A stretch of 64,000 nucleotides of DNA from Gammaproteobacteria bacterium (GCA_011389885.1 JAABTK010000001.1:1-64000), one strand, 5' to 3'; shown: positions 17,783-27,786, numbered from the stretch's first letter. The notes: a model not told the origin generated them from the sequence alone. A program made the numbers and translations.

Positions 17783-19258
17783 ATGAACCCGCAAGCCATC
17801 CATCTTGGCAAGGGCGAGAAGCCCCAGCAACTGCTTACCGCCCTGGCCAATCGCCACGGCCTCATCGCCGGGGCCACCGGCACCGGCAAGACGGTCACCC
17901 TGCGGGTGCTGGCCGAGGGCTTTTCCCGCCGCGGGGTGCCGGTGTTCATGGCCGACGTAAAGGGCGACCTCTCGGGCCTGGCCCGCGCCGGTGAGCTGAA
18001 GGCGTCGTTTCAAAAACGCGCCGAGGAGCTGGACCACGCCGATTACGGGGTCGAGGACTTTCCGGTGATCTTTTGGGATCTCTACGGCGAGCAAGGCCAC
18101 CCGGTGCGCGCCGTGGTGCAGGACATGGGGCCGCTGTTGCTCGCCCGATTGATGGAGCTGAACGACGTGCAGGAGGGTATTCTCACCATCGCCTTCGCGG
18201 TGTCCGAGGACGAGGACCTGCCGCTGCTGGACTTTAAGGACCTGCGCACCCTGCTGGCGGACATCGCCGAGCGCCGCAAGGAGCTGGCGGGCCGTTATGG
18301 CACCGTCAGCCCGCAATCCGTGGGGGCCATCCAACGGCGGTTGTTGAAGCTGGAGCGCCAGGAGGCGGAGAAGTTCTTCGGCGAGCCCGAGTTGGAGCTT
18401 ACGGATCTAATGCGGGTGGACGCGGACGGGCGCGGGGTGCTCGGCATCCTGGCCGCGGACCGATTGATCCGCAAGTCGCCCCAGCTCTATGCGATTTTCC
18501 TGATGTGGCTGCTGTCGCGGTTGTTCGAGGAGCTGCCGGAGCAGGGCGACGCCGACAAGCCCAAGTTGGTGTTCATCTTCGACGAGGCCCACCTGCTGTT
18601 CGATGGGGCCTCCAAGGCCTTGGTGAACCGCATCGAACAGGTGGCGCGGCTGATTCGCTCCAAGGGCGTGGGGGTCTATTTCGTCAGTCAGAGCCCCTCG
18701 GACATCCCGGACGACGTGCTGGGCCAGCTCGGCAACCGCATCCAGCACGCCCTGCGCGCCTTTACCCCCAAGGACCAAAAGGCCGTGCGCGCCGCGGCCC
18801 GCACCTTTCGCGAAAACCCGGCGCTGGATGCCGAGGCCGCGATTAAGGAGCTGGGCGTAGGCGAGGCCCTGGTCTCCACCCTGGATGAGCAGGGCATTCC
18901 CACCATGGTGGAGCGGGCGCGCATCGTGCCGCCGGCCACCCGCCTCGGCCCGTTGAGCCCTGAGGAACGCAGCGAAGCCCTGGCCGCCAGCCCGGTGGCG
19001 GGAAAATACGAGGAAACCCTGGACCGCGACTCGGCCCACGAGCGGGTGCTGGCCCAGCGCAAGGCCCGCGAACAGGCCGAGGCGCAAGAGGCGGCGGAGA
19101 CCGAGCGCGAAAAACAGGAAAAGCGCCCTGCTGCGAGTTCGAGCCGTCGCGGCGATAGTGTACTGGAGGCCATGGGCAAGAGCGCCGCGCGCAGCATGGG
19201 CAGCCGTTTGGGGCGGCAACTGATTAACGGCATTATGAAGATGTTTTTTAAGAAATAA
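17783..19258 (+). CDS. HerA-like ATPase (DUF853/YjgR family)
   Basis: A 491-aa P-loop ATPase of the HerA/FtsK superfamily. Walker A GATGTGKT lies at residues 30-37 and Walker [15 protein letters not shown] near residues 260-273. The sensor region [20 protein letters not shown] and the family phrase [12 protein letters not shown] are also present. The C-terminal 70 residues are charged and probably coiled-coil ([20 protein letters not shown]), ending in a short basic amphipathic tail. The E. coli relative YjgR has no settled function; DNA translocation is inferred from the fold. The ATG has AAGGAG upstream. Confidence 0.88.
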   Translation: MNPQAIHLGKGEKPQQLLTALANRHGLIAGATGTGKTVTLRVLAEGFSRRGVPVFMADVKGDLSGLARAGELKASFQKRAEELDHADYGVEDFPVIFWDLYGEQGHPVRAVVQDMGPLLLARLMELNDVQEGILTIAFAVSEDEDLPLLDFKDLRTLLADIAERRKELAGRYGTVSPQSVGAIQRRLLKLERQEAEKFFGEPELELTDLMRVDADGRGVLGILAADRLIRKSPQLYAIFLMWLLSRLFEELPEQGDADKPKLVFIFDEAHLLFDGASKALVNRIEQVARLIRSKGVGVYFVSQSPSDIPDDVLGQLGNRIQHALRAFTPKDQKAVRAAARTFRENPALDAEAAIKELGVGEALVSTLDEQGIPTMVERARIVPPATRLGPLSPEERSEALAASPVAGKYEETLDRDSAHERVLAQRKAREQAEAQEAAETEREKQEKRPAASSSRRGDSVLEAMGKSAARSMGSRLGRQLINGIMKMFFKK

Positions 19259-19833
19259 AGGCCTGTGCCACACCCATCGGGCAAGCAGCGGGCGGCCCGA
19301 TCAGCGGCGTGTCAAGCGTCAGTTTGACACCGAGCACGCCAGCGCACCCAGAACGGAACCAACCCCATGCAGGAACGCAGAGGGCGCCGCGGACCGCAGT
19401 GCGCGCGCAGGAGGTTTTGCTTGCCGGTGTTGCGCTCCCAGCGCGGGGATGCCAGCCCGGCGCTCTAGCGTCGCCTAGCCGCCTGGAGTGCAACCCCGGG
19501 CTGTGCCTGTTTTCGGTTACGCGCTCGGGTCAAGGCGTGTATGCTCTGAGCCCGCGCTCATGCAGGGGGTGGGCCAGCGCGCGCATCCGCCGCTCAGGCT
19601 GGGACCTCGTTTGCGCTGGCGCTTATCCGTCCTAGGCTTTTGGGGTCGGCTATTCGGTGGTATTTTTGCCGCCCTAAAGTGTGCGCGTTGAGCTTTCAAT
19701 CAACACGCCTCTCTGCGCCCTCTGCGGTTCTCGGCGTGCCCTGCGTTGCGCGAGCGCCCGGGTTGTTTCCGATACTTAGACGCAGCTCTAACTAGTGTTT
19801 CGCCCCAGGGCCTAATCGACGAGGATAAACCGC
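19259..19833. repeat. Mosaic intergenic repeat block
   Basis: Modules seen include AACGCAGAGGGCGCCGCGGA near 19374, CGCCTGGAGTGCAACCCCGG near 19480, a weaker relative of the GCCGCTCAGGC type, CTTTCAATCAACACGCC at 19694, then CTCTGCGCCCTCTGCGG. The overall order matches 7860-8290 and 14090-14300. No coding region is supported. Confidence 0.75.
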
Positions 19834-20295
19834 TTGATACTGGACCATATTGCCATTCCCACCGCGGTGATGCGCCGCGAGCACCGGGTGGAGGATTTCT
19901 TCGCCGAATGCGTGCGGCGGGATGTGCCCGGCCTGCCCTTTGTCAACGATCAAGGCGAGATCACCGGGCGCATTTCCATTCGCCATGTGTTTAAAGAGAC
20001 CTGCATCCCCCACTGGGCCATCCGCGCGGCCCATGTCCTGGGGGATCGCATCGACGCGGTGAACATCCCCCATGTGCGCGCCCGCGAGATCCTGGCCGAG
20101 CCGGTGGAGAAATATCGATTGCCGGCGTTCGCCAGCTCCACCCCGCGCTCGCCCATCGTCAAGGGGCTCGCGATCATGGAGCAGGTTAACACCAGCTATA
20201 TCTTTCTAATCGATGACGGGCAATACACCGGCATCGTCACCCACATGAAGATCGCCCGCCAGCTGATGGAAAAGGCCGGCAACGTAATACTGTAA
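19834..20295 (+). CDS. CBS-domain protein preceding the NhaD-like transporter
   Basis: A 153-aa protein with two CBS-like halves, the first around residues 3-52 (GLPFVNDQGEITGRISIRH) and the second around 85-150 (TSYIFLIDDGQYTGIVTHMK). It starts at TTG 19834 with GAGGA eight bases upstream; the first internal ATG would remove part of the first CBS motif. The gap to the downstream transporter gene is 43 bases on the same strand, so it may sense an adenosyl ligand or regulate transport. That link is inferred from context only. Confidence 0.75.
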   Translation: MILDHIAIPTAVMRREHRVEDFFAECVRRDVPGLPFVNDQGEITGRISIRHVFKETCIPHWAIRAAHVLGDRIDAVNIPHVRAREILAEPVEKYRLPAFASSTPRSPIVKGLAIMEQVNTSYIFLIDDGQYTGIVTHMKIARQLMEKAGNVIL

Positions 20296-20338
20296 GGCTG
20301 CCAAAAGCCGGTTAGCGCTCCATCCCGAGGGAAACCCT

Positions 20339-21640
20339 TTGAATCTTGAAATGACCCTGGCCGGCGGCATCATGGCGGCCGCCTATGTACTGATTTTTTC
20401 CGAATGGATGCACCGCGCCGGCGCCGCCATCGTGGGCGCGGTAGTCATGGTGGCCCTCGGCGAGCTGTTGGGCTTTTACAGCCAGGACGACGCCGTGCTG
20501 GCCATGGACGGCAACACCCTGCTGCTGCTGGCGGGGATGATGGTGGTGGTGACCCTGCTGCGCCCCACCGGCGGCTTCGAATACCTGGCCATTCGCATCG
20601 CCAAGCTCGCCGGCAACAGCCCTAGGCTATTGTTGGTCTATCTGTGCCTGGCGGTGTCGGTAATCTCCATGTTCCTTGACAACGTCACCACGGTGCTGAT
20701 CTTCGCCCCGCTCACGGTGCTAATCACCCGCATCCTCGGCATCAATCCGCTGCCGTTTTTGATGGCCGAGGCCATGCTTTCCAATATCGGCGGCGCCGCC
20801 ACCCTGGTGGGCGACCCGCCCAACCTGATGATCGGCAGCGCGGCGAATATCGACTTCACCACCTTCGTACTCAACATGGGCCCCATGGTGGCGGTGATTT
20901 GGGTGCTCACCGTGGGCCTGATTCTGTTTTTATTTCGTAAGCAGTTGCAACCCATTGAGGCCGCGGAGGTGGATCTCGACGAAAGTCGCGCGATTAAGGA
21001 CAAGCCGACCCTATACAAATCCCTGGCCGCGCTGGGCATCGTGGTGGTGCTGTTCTTCATTCACCACTGGTTCCACCTCTATCCGGCCTTTGTGGCCTTC
21101 ATCGGCGTGGCCATCGCCTTCATCCTGGTAAGGCCCCGCCCGGAGCAGATATTCGGTCAAATGGAGTGGTCGGTATTGGTATTCTTCGCCGGCCTGTTTA
21201 TCATCGTCGGCGGGGTGGAACACTCGGGGCTTTTAGACCTGGTCGGCGGTCAACTGGCCACCGTGGCCCGAGAGCCCGAGGCCCTGTTATTCACCTGCAT
21301 TCTGTTGATGTGGGTGGCCGCCATCCTCAGCGCCATTGTGGACAACATCCCCTTCACCGTGACCATGATCCCCATCGTGGCCAACCTCGAGGCCCAGGGC
21401 GTGAACATCACCCCGCTGTGGTGGGCCCTGGCCATCGGCGTGGGGCTCGGCGGCAACGGCTCCCATATCGGGGCCACCGCCAACATCATCTGCGTGTCGG
21501 AATCCGAAAAGGCCGGCATCCCCGAGGCCCGCATCACCCCGCTGCATTGGCTGCAAATCGGCCTGCCGGTGATGCTGCTCGGGCTGGTGGCGGCGAGCCT
21601 GATCTTCTTTTTTTTCTTCGACTATTTCGCGCTGCGGTGA
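20339..21640 (+). CDS. ArsB/NhaD-family ion transporter
   Basis: A 433-aa protein with about 11-12 transmembrane helices belonging to the ion-transporter superfamily that contains ArsB, NhaD and the P protein. Signatures are DNVTTVLIFAPLTVLITR near residues 118-135, GGAATLVGDPPNLMIGS near 155-172 and the mirrored DNIPFTVTMIPI plus GGNGSHIGATANI in the second half, reflecting the internal inverted repeat. Substrate could be sodium/proton, arsenite or a dicarboxylate. Translation starts at TTG 20339 with GAGGGAAA upstream. It is probably co-transcribed with the CBS protein. Confidence 0.85.
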   Translation: MNLEMTLAGGIMAAAYVLIFSEWMHRAGAAIVGAVVMVALGELLGFYSQDDAVLAMDGNTLLLLAGMMVVVTLLRPTGGFEYLAIRIAKLAGNSPRLLLVYLCLAVSVISMFLDNVTTVLIFAPLTVLITRILGINPLPFLMAEAMLSNIGGAATLVGDPPNLMIGSAANIDFTTFVLNMGPMVAVIWVLTVGLILFLFRKQLQPIEAAEVDLDESRAIKDKPTLYKSLAALGIVVVLFFIHHWFHLYPAFVAFIGVAIAFILVRPRPEQIFGQMEWSVLVFFAGLFIIVGGVEHSGLLDLVGGQLATVAREPEALLFTCILLMWVAAILSAIVDNIPFTVTMIPIVANLEAQGVNITPLWWALAIGVGLGGNGSHIGATANIICVSESEKAGIPEARITPLHWLQIGLPVMLLGLVAASLIFFFFFDYFALR

Positions 21641-21677
21641 GTGGCAGGAACGCAGACCGGCAACCACAGGCCGATGC

Positions 21678-22055
21678 TCACGGCGCCACGGATGCAGGCG
21701 GGTTTTGCTGCACGGCGCCTGCCTGGGAGGCGATGGCCTTTTGGAGCGCTTCCTGCGCCCAGGCGTTCAGGCTTTTTCCCTCGGCCTCGGCCAGCAACGC
21801 CGCCGTTGCATGCAGGCTGGGATCGATTTGAAGCCTTAGTTCGCCACTGTAGGCGCGCTGCGGCGCACGCCCTAGTTTTTCACAGGTTTCCAGATAGTCG
21901 TCCACCGCGTCCGCGAAGGCGGCTCTCAGCCCGCCCACCGAGTCGCCATGAAACCCGATCACGTCGGATATGCCTGCGATACGACCAATGAAGCATTGGT
22001 CTTCATCGCTATATTCGACGAGGGCCATGTAATCTTTGTAAGTCATCAAGTTCAT
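21678..22055 (-). CDS. hicB: HicB-type antitoxin
   Basis: A 125-aa antitoxin. The N-terminal HicB partial RNase-H-like fold has the typical YKDYMALVEYSDEDQCFIGRIAG and GDSVGGLRAAFADAVDDYL. The C-terminal half is a ribbon-helix-helix-type DNA-binding segment (GELRLQIDPSLHATAALLAEAEGKSLNAW). It neutralises HicA and usually represses its own operon. Its start overlaps the hicA stop as ATGA. It follows the transporter gene convergently. Confidence 0.93.
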   Translation of the reverse strand: MNLMTYKDYMALVEYSDEDQCFIGRIAGISDVIGFHGDSVGGLRAAFADAVDDYLETCEKLGRAPQRAYSGELRLQIDPSLHATAALLAEAEGKSLNAWAQEALQKAIASQAGAVQQNPPASVAP

Positions 22056-22306
22056 GGTCGGACTCCTGCGCGAGTCAGGAAATCCCGCGCATCTTTGATT
22101 TGATATGGTTTTGCCTCTTTTTGCGGGTGTGGGCGATGGAAAGTTGCCACGATTCCATTGAGCTCGAACCGCACCCGGGAACCTCGACCCTCTATCACTT
22201 GAGCACCCAGTGCCAGGAATAAGGACTCAACCTGTTTCCATTCGACGGATGAAGGTGCAGACCGGGCGAATAGCATCGCCAATGCCTTGTGATGCCTGTT
22301 GTTCAT
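22052..22306 (-). CDS. hicA: HicA-type toxin
   Basis: An 84-aa mRNA interferase of the HicA family with a double-stranded-RNA-binding-like fold. The pattern KQVESLFLALGAQVIEGRGSRVRF is followed by the catalytic histidine context VATFHRPHPQKE and the C-terminal VRP-type end. The ATG at 22306 (MNNRHHKAL) aligns with other members; a GTG one codon earlier is also possible. The gene order hicA-hicB and the four-base overlap are the usual ones. The active site looks intact, so the pair is probably functional. Confidence 0.93.
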   Translation of the reverse strand: MNNRHHKALAMLFARSAPSSVEWKQVESLFLALGAQVIEGRGSRVRFELNGIVATFHRPHPQKEAKPYQIKDARDFLTRAGVRP

Positions 22307-22559
22307 CACTCAACGATGACCGCTAGATGCAAGCCTGTCAAGACGGCCGTTTCAAGGCCGCCCAAAACCGATGCGGATCATCCCGTGCCGAATCCTGCAT
22401 CGGCGGTTCGACGAGCCCGCGAGCCCGCAAGAACACGGCCGCACCCCTTTGGGCCTTGATCAATGTGCAGTGGATTATATCGTTCGGGGCGATAGCCGAT
22501 GCCGACCTCCCCAGCCGAAAAAGGCGGTCCATTCGATCCAAGGATCCGGCAGCCCGGCA

Positions 22560-22568
22560 TGGTATGAT
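22560..22568 (+). promoter_or_regulatory. Extended -10 element that sets the start of the DUF455 gene
   Basis: TGG followed by TATGAT (22563-22568) is a good extended -10. Transcription would begin near 22575, leaving no room for a ribosome-binding site before the GTG at 22577. This favours the ATG at 22598 as the translation start. The preceding stretch from 22307 carries nothing I can identify. Confidence 0.45.
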
Positions 22569-22597
22569 TCGGACCCGTGATCACGCGTGACGAATCT

Positions 22598-23401
22598 ATG
22601 GCTCAATCCCTATTCCCCCAGGTCGAACAGGCCCTGTTGGCCCGCGCGCCGGAGTCCAAGGCGCGCCTAGTGCGCGAGCTGAATCGGGCGTGGCAAGGGC
22701 GGCGGTTGTCCAGGACCGGCGCACAAGCGCCCCCCGTTGCGGTGCATTGGCCCGGCTATCCCGAGCGGTTGCAGGTGATCGAGCCGCATTTGGTCCCGCG
22801 CCGCGGGCCGGGCAGCGATCAGGGGCGTTTCGGGCTATTTCACGCCATCGCCCATATCGAGTTCACCGCCATCAATCTGGCGTTGGATGCGGTGTATCGC
22901 TTCCGTGAGATGCCGGATGAATACGTCGGCGACTGGCTGGGGGTGGCCGAAGAAGAATCGGACCACTTTGAAATGATTCGCCAACACCTGCAGACCCTGG
23001 GCCACGACTACGGCGACCTGCCGGTGCATGACGGCCTGTGGGAGATGGCCCGCCTCACCGAGTACGACGCCTTGGCGCGCATGGCCCTGGTGCCCCGGTA
23101 TCTGGAGGCCCGCGGGCTGGATGTGAATCCGGGCATGCAGGAGAAGCTGCGCAAGGCCGGCGACGCCCGTGGCGTGGCGATCTTGGCGGTGATCCTGCGC
23201 GACGAAATCGGCCATGTGGCCCGCGGCGACCGCTGGTTGCGCCACCTGTGCGCCGAGCGCGGCCTGGGGCCTGAGGCGACCTACAAGGCCCTGGTGGAGC
23301 GTCACGCCAAACAGCCTTGGCACGGCCCCTTCCACTGCAGCGCCCGCCGTCAGGCCGGATTCGGCGAGGCGGAGCTGCGGGATTTGGGCTGCGCCGAATA
23401 A
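22598..23401 (+). CDS. DUF455 ferritin-like protein
   Basis: A 267-aa protein of the DUF455 family, whose fold is a ferritin-like four-helix bundle related to MiaE. Candidate di-metal ligands are visible as HAIAHIEFTAINLALD, EEESDHFEM and RDEIGHVARGD, spaced as in a carboxylate-bridged di-iron site. An oxidoreductase or tRNA-modification role is possible but not established for the family. An extended -10 at 22560 supports the ATG start. The next gene starts 46 bases downstream, with a promoter-like sequence inside the end of this one. Confidence 0.83.
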   Translation: MAQSLFPQVEQALLARAPESKARLVRELNRAWQGRRLSRTGAQAPPVAVHWPGYPERLQVIEPHLVPRRGPGSDQGRFGLFHAIAHIEFTAINLALDAVYRFREMPDEYVGDWLGVAEEESDHFEMIRQHLQTLGHDYGDLPVHDGLWEMARLTEYDALARMALVPRYLEARGLDVNPGMQEKLRKAGDARGVAILAVILRDEIGHVARGDRWLRHLCAERGLGPEATYKALVERHAKQPWHGPFHCSARRQAGFGEAELRDLGCAE

Positions 23402-23412
23402 CGCGCTATTAT
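23384..23412 (+). promoter_or_regulatory. Probable sigma70 promoter for the SNF2-type helicase gene
   Basis: TTGGGC (23384-23389) and TATTAT (23407-23412) are separated by 17 bases and lie 35 bases before the ATG at 23447. The -35 falls within the last codons of the DUF455 gene. Confidence 0.4.
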
Positions 23413-23446
23413 TAGCCGATTTTTCCGAGGATTCCGGTCGAAAACC

Positions 23447-26400
23447 ATGCCTTCCCCCATCGAGCAATACCGCAACCTGCCCGTGGACGAACAGCGCATC
23501 GTGCAGGTGCTGTCCGTGATCTTCGAGCCCGTCAACCAAGGTTCGCTGCTCCAGGTCCTGGACCGGCTGGGGTGGATGGATGGGGGCGGCGCGCCCCTGA
23601 AGGAACGCATGGACAAGCCCTTGCGCATCAAGCTGCTGGGCTTGGGGGTGTTGGAGGCCCGCGGCAACCGTTATTTCTGTAACGCGAGTGCGGGCGAGGC
23701 GGCAACGCTCGACCTGGCCCGCAGCGGGGAGCTGGAGGCCGTAGGCGGGGCCGCGGAGGCGATTCTTCCGGCGGATACCACGCTCAGGGGCATGAACCAG
23801 CTCAACGAGGCGGGGCGGGATTACCGCATGCAGCGAGTCATGCGCCTGGGGCTCTACAAAAACGACTTTCCCGGGACCATGCGCGCCATCGGGGTGCGGC
23901 AAGGCGTGGATTATCTGCTGCTCACCCCCTTTTATTACGACAATTTGGTGAAGAGTTTCAACCGGGCGAGCGAGTTCCACCGCTGGGACGGGATGGACCC
24001 CCGGTTTAGGTTCATGATTTTCTATCCGGCGTTCGAGAATAACGCCGTGACCCAGGAAGACCCGGATCAGGCCAAGGCCGAAGCCTTCGTCAAGGGTTTT
24101 TCCGAGGCCGCGAAACAGCATCCGAAGCCGGCGCTGATGCTGGCGGATCTGTGCCTGCCGCGGCGTATGCTCTCGCCCTTGGAAGAGATCCTCGCCGCCC
24201 ACAAAGACCTGCTAAAAACGGATTTCCTGGGGGCCGCGGCCCTGCTGCGCGGCGACCTCGACCAGGCCCTGGAATATTTCGACCAGGCCCTCGCCTTGCA
24301 AAAGAAGAACATCCGCAAGCGCACTAACCTCTATGTGCCCGGTTTTCAGGGGGTGCTCTATGCGCAGGCGCTGCTGTGCAAGGGGCGTAATGCGGATGCC
24401 GAGCGCCAATTGAAACTGCTGGCGAAGGAGGTGGACGAACCCTGGCTGGAGGTCTTTATCAATCAGTTGAACGAGGTGCTCGAGATCCGAGCTGAAGGCC
24501 GGCCGATGGAGTTCGCCTATGCGTTGAACTCGCTTGTTAACGACTACAACCCCTGGTTTAGCCTGTTCCGGCTGATGTTCTGCCGTTGGCTGGGCCACGC
24601 GCCATCCGAGCTGGAGGTCCAGCGCCTGCTCAAACACTACGAAGCGGCCAAGGAGAAGGGGTTCGCGGGTTATTGCCTGGATGCCGGGGCGCTGCTGCGG
24701 GCGCTGGGCAAAAAGGTCGAGGCGGAGGCCCCGAGCCCGGAGCTGGGCCGCCCCCTGTGCGAACTCTTCAAGCCCGAACCCGCCTGGGAACGCACCCTCA
24801 AGGCCCTGCAAGGTCTGGCGCCCGGCCGCTCATTCGACGGCAAGGCCCCGCCGCCAAGCAATGATCGTCGCCTGGCCTGGATGCTCTCGGAGCCGTATTC
24901 CCAGCTTCGGGTGGAGCCAAGGGAGCAGAAGATCGGCAAGAACGGTAAGTGGACCAAGGGCCGCCCGGTGGCGCTGAAGCGGCTGCGCGAGAACCAAGAG
25001 GAGTTCGACTACCTCAGCGACCACGACCTGCGGGTCTGCGCCCGGATCTCCGAGGATTCATACAGCTCCGGCTGGGGCGGGCGCTACATCCACATCGAAT
25101 ACAGGCTGCCCGCCGAGGCGGCCCTGCCGGCGCTGGTCGGGCACCCCCATGTCTATTGGCAGGACCGCCCCGGCCGGCCGCTGGAGGTGGAGGAGCGCGC
25201 GGTGCGCCTGGAGGTGCGCGAGGCCGGCAAGGAGCTGGAAATCCGCATGCAGCCGCCGCGGGGCGACGCGGATCGCCTAGTCCATGGCCTGGAAGGCGAC
25301 AAGCTCTGGTTTACCGGCTTCACCGCCGAACAGACCCGGGTGGCGGATAGGCTCGGCGGCGACGGCGTACTCAAGGTGCCCGCCGCGGCCAAGGAGCGGG
25401 TGCTGGAGACCCTGGGCGCCATCGCCCCGCTGATCACCGTGCATTCAGAAATCGGCGGCGGCAATGTGGAGGCCGAAGAGATCCCGGCGGAGAACCGCCT
25501 GCTGGTGCGCCTCCAACCCCAGCAGGGCGGCCTGCACCTGGAACTCCAGGCCCGTCCGCTGGGCGAGCATGGACCCCTGATGCGCCCCGGCGAGGGCGCG
25601 CGCACCCTGTTCGCCGAGCGCGACGGCAAGCCGGTGCAGGCCAAGCGCGACCTCGACGCCGAGGCCGCCAACGCCGACAAGGTCGCCGCCGCCTGCCCGC
25701 AACTCACCGCCGAAACCGGTTGGGCCTGCGACCTCGACGACCTGGAGACCGCCCTGGAGGCGGTGCAGCAGCTTCAGACCCTGGACGACGCGGCGGTGCT
25801 CGAATGGCCCCAGAACAAGCCCCTGCGACTCAGCCGTGAACTGGCCGCCGGGGCCATGCAGATGGGCATCAGCCGTCAGCGCGATTGGTTCGGCCTCTCC
25901 GGCCAGCTGGAGCTGGAGGACGGCCGCGTGCTGGAGATGGAGCGCCTGCTGGCGCTGCTCGAAGGCTCCCCCGGCCGGTTCATCTCCCTGGGGGAAAACG
26001 AATTCCTGACCTTGACCAAGGACCTCCATCACCGCCTGGAGCAACTACGCGCGGTGCAAGATCGCGGCCGCATCCACCCCCTCGCCGCCGGCCTGGTGGA
26101 CGAGGTCACAGACGGCATGCAGGTGACCACCGCCAAGCCCTGGCACGACCAGCTCAAGCGTATCCAAGAGGCCCAGGCCCTGCGCCCCGAGGTCCCCTCC
26201 ACCCTTCAGGCCGAGCTGCGCGACTACCAGCGCGAGGGCTTCGAATGGCTCGCCCGCCTGGCCCACTGGGGCGCCGGGGCCTGCCTGGCCGACGACATGG
26301 GCCTCGGGAAGACCATTCAGGCCCTAGCCCTGCTCCTCACCCGCGCCCCCCAGGGTCCAGCACTGGTGCTCGCCCCCACCTCGGTCTGCAATAACTGGTT

Positions 26401-27616
26401 CGAGGAGGCCCAGCGCTTCGCCCCCACCCTGAACCCCATTCTGTTCGGCGCCAGCGACCGCCAGGCCGTGCTCGATCAGGCTGGCCCCTTCGATCTGATC
26501 ATCTGCACCTACGGCCTGGTGCAGATCGAGGCCGAACGCCTCGGGCAGGTGGAGTGGGAGACCATCGTCGCCGACGAGGCCCAGGCCATCAAAAACCCCC
26601 AGGCCAAGCGCACCAAGGCGGTGGCGAGCCTGCCGGGCAAGTTCCGCATGATCACCACCGGCACCCCCATCGAAAACCACCTGGGCGAACTCTGGAGCCT
26701 GTTCCGCTTCATCAATCCCGGCCTGCTCGGCTCGCTGGAGCGCTTCAACCAGCGCTTCGCCAACCCCATCGAAGGCCGCAACGACGCCCAGGCCCGCCAA
26801 CGCCTGCAACGGCTGATCCGCCCCTTCATCCTGCGTCGCCTCAAGACCGAGGTGCTCGACTCCCTGCCGCCGCGCACCGAGATCACCATCCACGTCGAGC
26901 CCAGCGACCAGGAAAAGGCCTTCTACGAGGCCCTGCGGCGCAAGGCCCTGGAGCACATCGAGACCCTCGAACAAGGCCCCGGGCAACGCCGCATGCAGGT
27001 GCTGGCCGAGATTATGCGCCTGCGCCGCGCCTGCTGCCACCCGCGGCTGGTGCTGCCCGAGAGCGGGATCGAAGGCAGTAAACTCGAAGTCTTTCTGGAG
27101 ACCGTGGACGAATTGCTGGAAAACCGCCACAAGGCCCTGGTCTTCAGCCAGTTCGTAGACCACCTCAGCCTGATTCGCGAGGCCCTGGACGCCAAGGGCA
27201 TCTACTACCAATACCTCGACGGCTCCACCCCCGCGGCCAAACGCAAAAAGGCCGTCAACGCCTTTCAGGCCGGGGAGGGCGACCTGTTCCTGATCAGCCT
27301 CAAGGCCGGCGGCTCCGGCCTCAACCTCACCGCCGCCGACTACGTCATCCACCTCGACCCCTGGTGGAACCCCGCGGTGGAAGACCAGGCCTCCGACCGC
27401 GCCCACCGCATCGGCCAGCAACGCCCCGTGACCATCTACCGGCTGGTGACCAAGGGCACCATTGAAGACAAGATCGTCGATCTCCACCGCCAAAAACGCG
27501 ACCTCGCCGACAGCCTGCTCGAAGGCGCCGAAGGGGCCGGCAAGCTCTCGGTGGACGAAATGATGTCGCTGCTGCGAGAGGACGAGGAAGACGAACCGCC
27601 CGGCGCCCGGACCTGA
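23447..27616 (+). CDS. Giant SNF2-family helicase with TPR-like N-terminus
   Basis: A 1389-aa protein. The C-terminal 480 residues are a complete SNF2 ATPase: Walker A DDMGLGKTIQAL near residue 947, DEAQAIKN near 1042, TGTPIENHLGELWSLF, then a helicase-C lobe with LDGSTPAAKRKKAVNAF and QASDRAHRIGQ near 1313. The first 900 residues are family-specific, including a TPR-like stretch near 260-310 (ALLRGDLDQALEYFDQAL). It resembles bacterial RapA-like or uncharacterised SNF2 proteins and probably remodels nucleoprotein complexes. No nuclease motif was seen. It stands alone; no partner gene is evident. Confidence 0.85.
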   Translation: MPSPIEQYRNLPVDEQRIVQVLSVIFEPVNQGSLLQVLDRLGWMDGGGAPLKERMDKPLRIKLLGLGVLEARGNRYFCNASAGEAATLDLARSGELEAVGGAAEAILPADTTLRGMNQLNEAGRDYRMQRVMRLGLYKNDFPGTMRAIGVRQGVDYLLLTPFYYDNLVKSFNRASEFHRWDGMDPRFRFMIFYPAFENNAVTQEDPDQAKAEAFVKGFSEAAKQHPKPALMLADLCLPRRMLSPLEEILAAHKDLLKTDFLGAAALLRGDLDQALEYFDQALALQKKNIRKRTNLYVPGFQGVLYAQALLCKGRNADAERQLKLLAKEVDEPWLEVFINQLNEVLEIRAEGRPMEFAYALNSLVNDYNPWFSLFRLMFCRWLGHAPSELEVQRLLKHYEAAKEKGFAGYCLDAGALLRALGKKVEAEAPSPELGRPLCELFKPEPAWERTLKALQGLAPGRSFDGKAPPPSNDRRLAWMLSEPYSQLRVEPREQKIGKNGKWTKGRPVALKRLRENQEEFDYLSDHDLRVCARISEDSYSSGWGGRYIHIEYRLPAEAALPALVGHPHVYWQDRPGRPLEVEERAVRLEVREAGKELEIRMQPPRGDADRLVHGLEGDKLWFTGFTAEQTRVADRLGGDGVLKVPAAAKERVLETLGAIAPLITVHSEIGGGNVEAEEIPAENRLLVRLQPQQGGLHLELQARPLGEHGPLMRPGEGARTLFAERDGKPVQAKRDLDAEAANADKVAAACPQLTAETGWACDLDDLETALEAVQQLQTLDDAAVLEWPQNKPLRLSRELAAGAMQMGISRQRDWFGLSGQLELEDGRVLEMERLLALLEGSPGRFISLGENEFLTLTKDLHHRLEQLRAVQDRGRIHPLAAGLVDEVTDGMQVTTAKPWHDQLKRIQEAQALRPEVPSTLQAELRDYQREGFEWLARLAHWGAGACLADDMGLGKTIQALALLLTRAPQGPALVLAPTSVCNNWFEEAQRFAPTLNPILFGASDRQAVLDQAGPFDLIICTYGLVQIEAERLGQVEWETIVADEAQAIKNPQAKRTKAVASLPGKFRMITTGTPIENHLGELWSLFRFINPGLLGSLERFNQRFANPIEGRNDAQARQRLQRLIRPFILRRLKTEVLDSLPPRTEITIHVEPSDQEKAFYEALRRKALEHIETLEQGPGQRRMQVLAEIMRLRRACCHPRLVLPESGIEGSKLEVFLETVDELLENRHKALVFSQFVDHLSLIREALDAKGIYYQYLDGSTPAAKRKKAVNAFQAGEGDLFLISLKAGGSGLNLTAADYVIHLDPWWNPAVEDQASDRAHRIGQQRPVTIYRLVTKGTIEDKIVDLHRQKRDLADSLLEGAEGAGKLSVDEMMSLLREDEEDEPPGART

Positions 27617-27786
27617 GTCCGGCAGCGGCCAGGGCAGACCAAAACCGAAGCCCCCGCACCGGGGACGCGCGCTATAGCCAGGCGCGGATTCGGCCGAAGA
27701 TTGAACGGCGTGTACAAGCCGCCTGCGGCTGGGCTGCGCTTTTGCGGCCCGGCGGCCTGAAATCAAATCATCCCGAACACGAACGC

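Noticed and set aside
22338-22541. Small minus-strand frame (67 codons, MDRMDRLFRLGRSA) between hicA and the DUF455 gene
   Set aside because: No ribosome-binding site or recognised family; it could be a remnant but is not supported.
22835-24202. Open frame of 455 codons on the minus strand across the DUF455 and SNF2 genes
   Set aside because: Shadow of two well-supported genes; no motif or start signal.
26324-27766. Open frame of 480 codons on the minus strand opposite the SNF2 domain
   Set aside because: Shadow of the conserved helicase domain.
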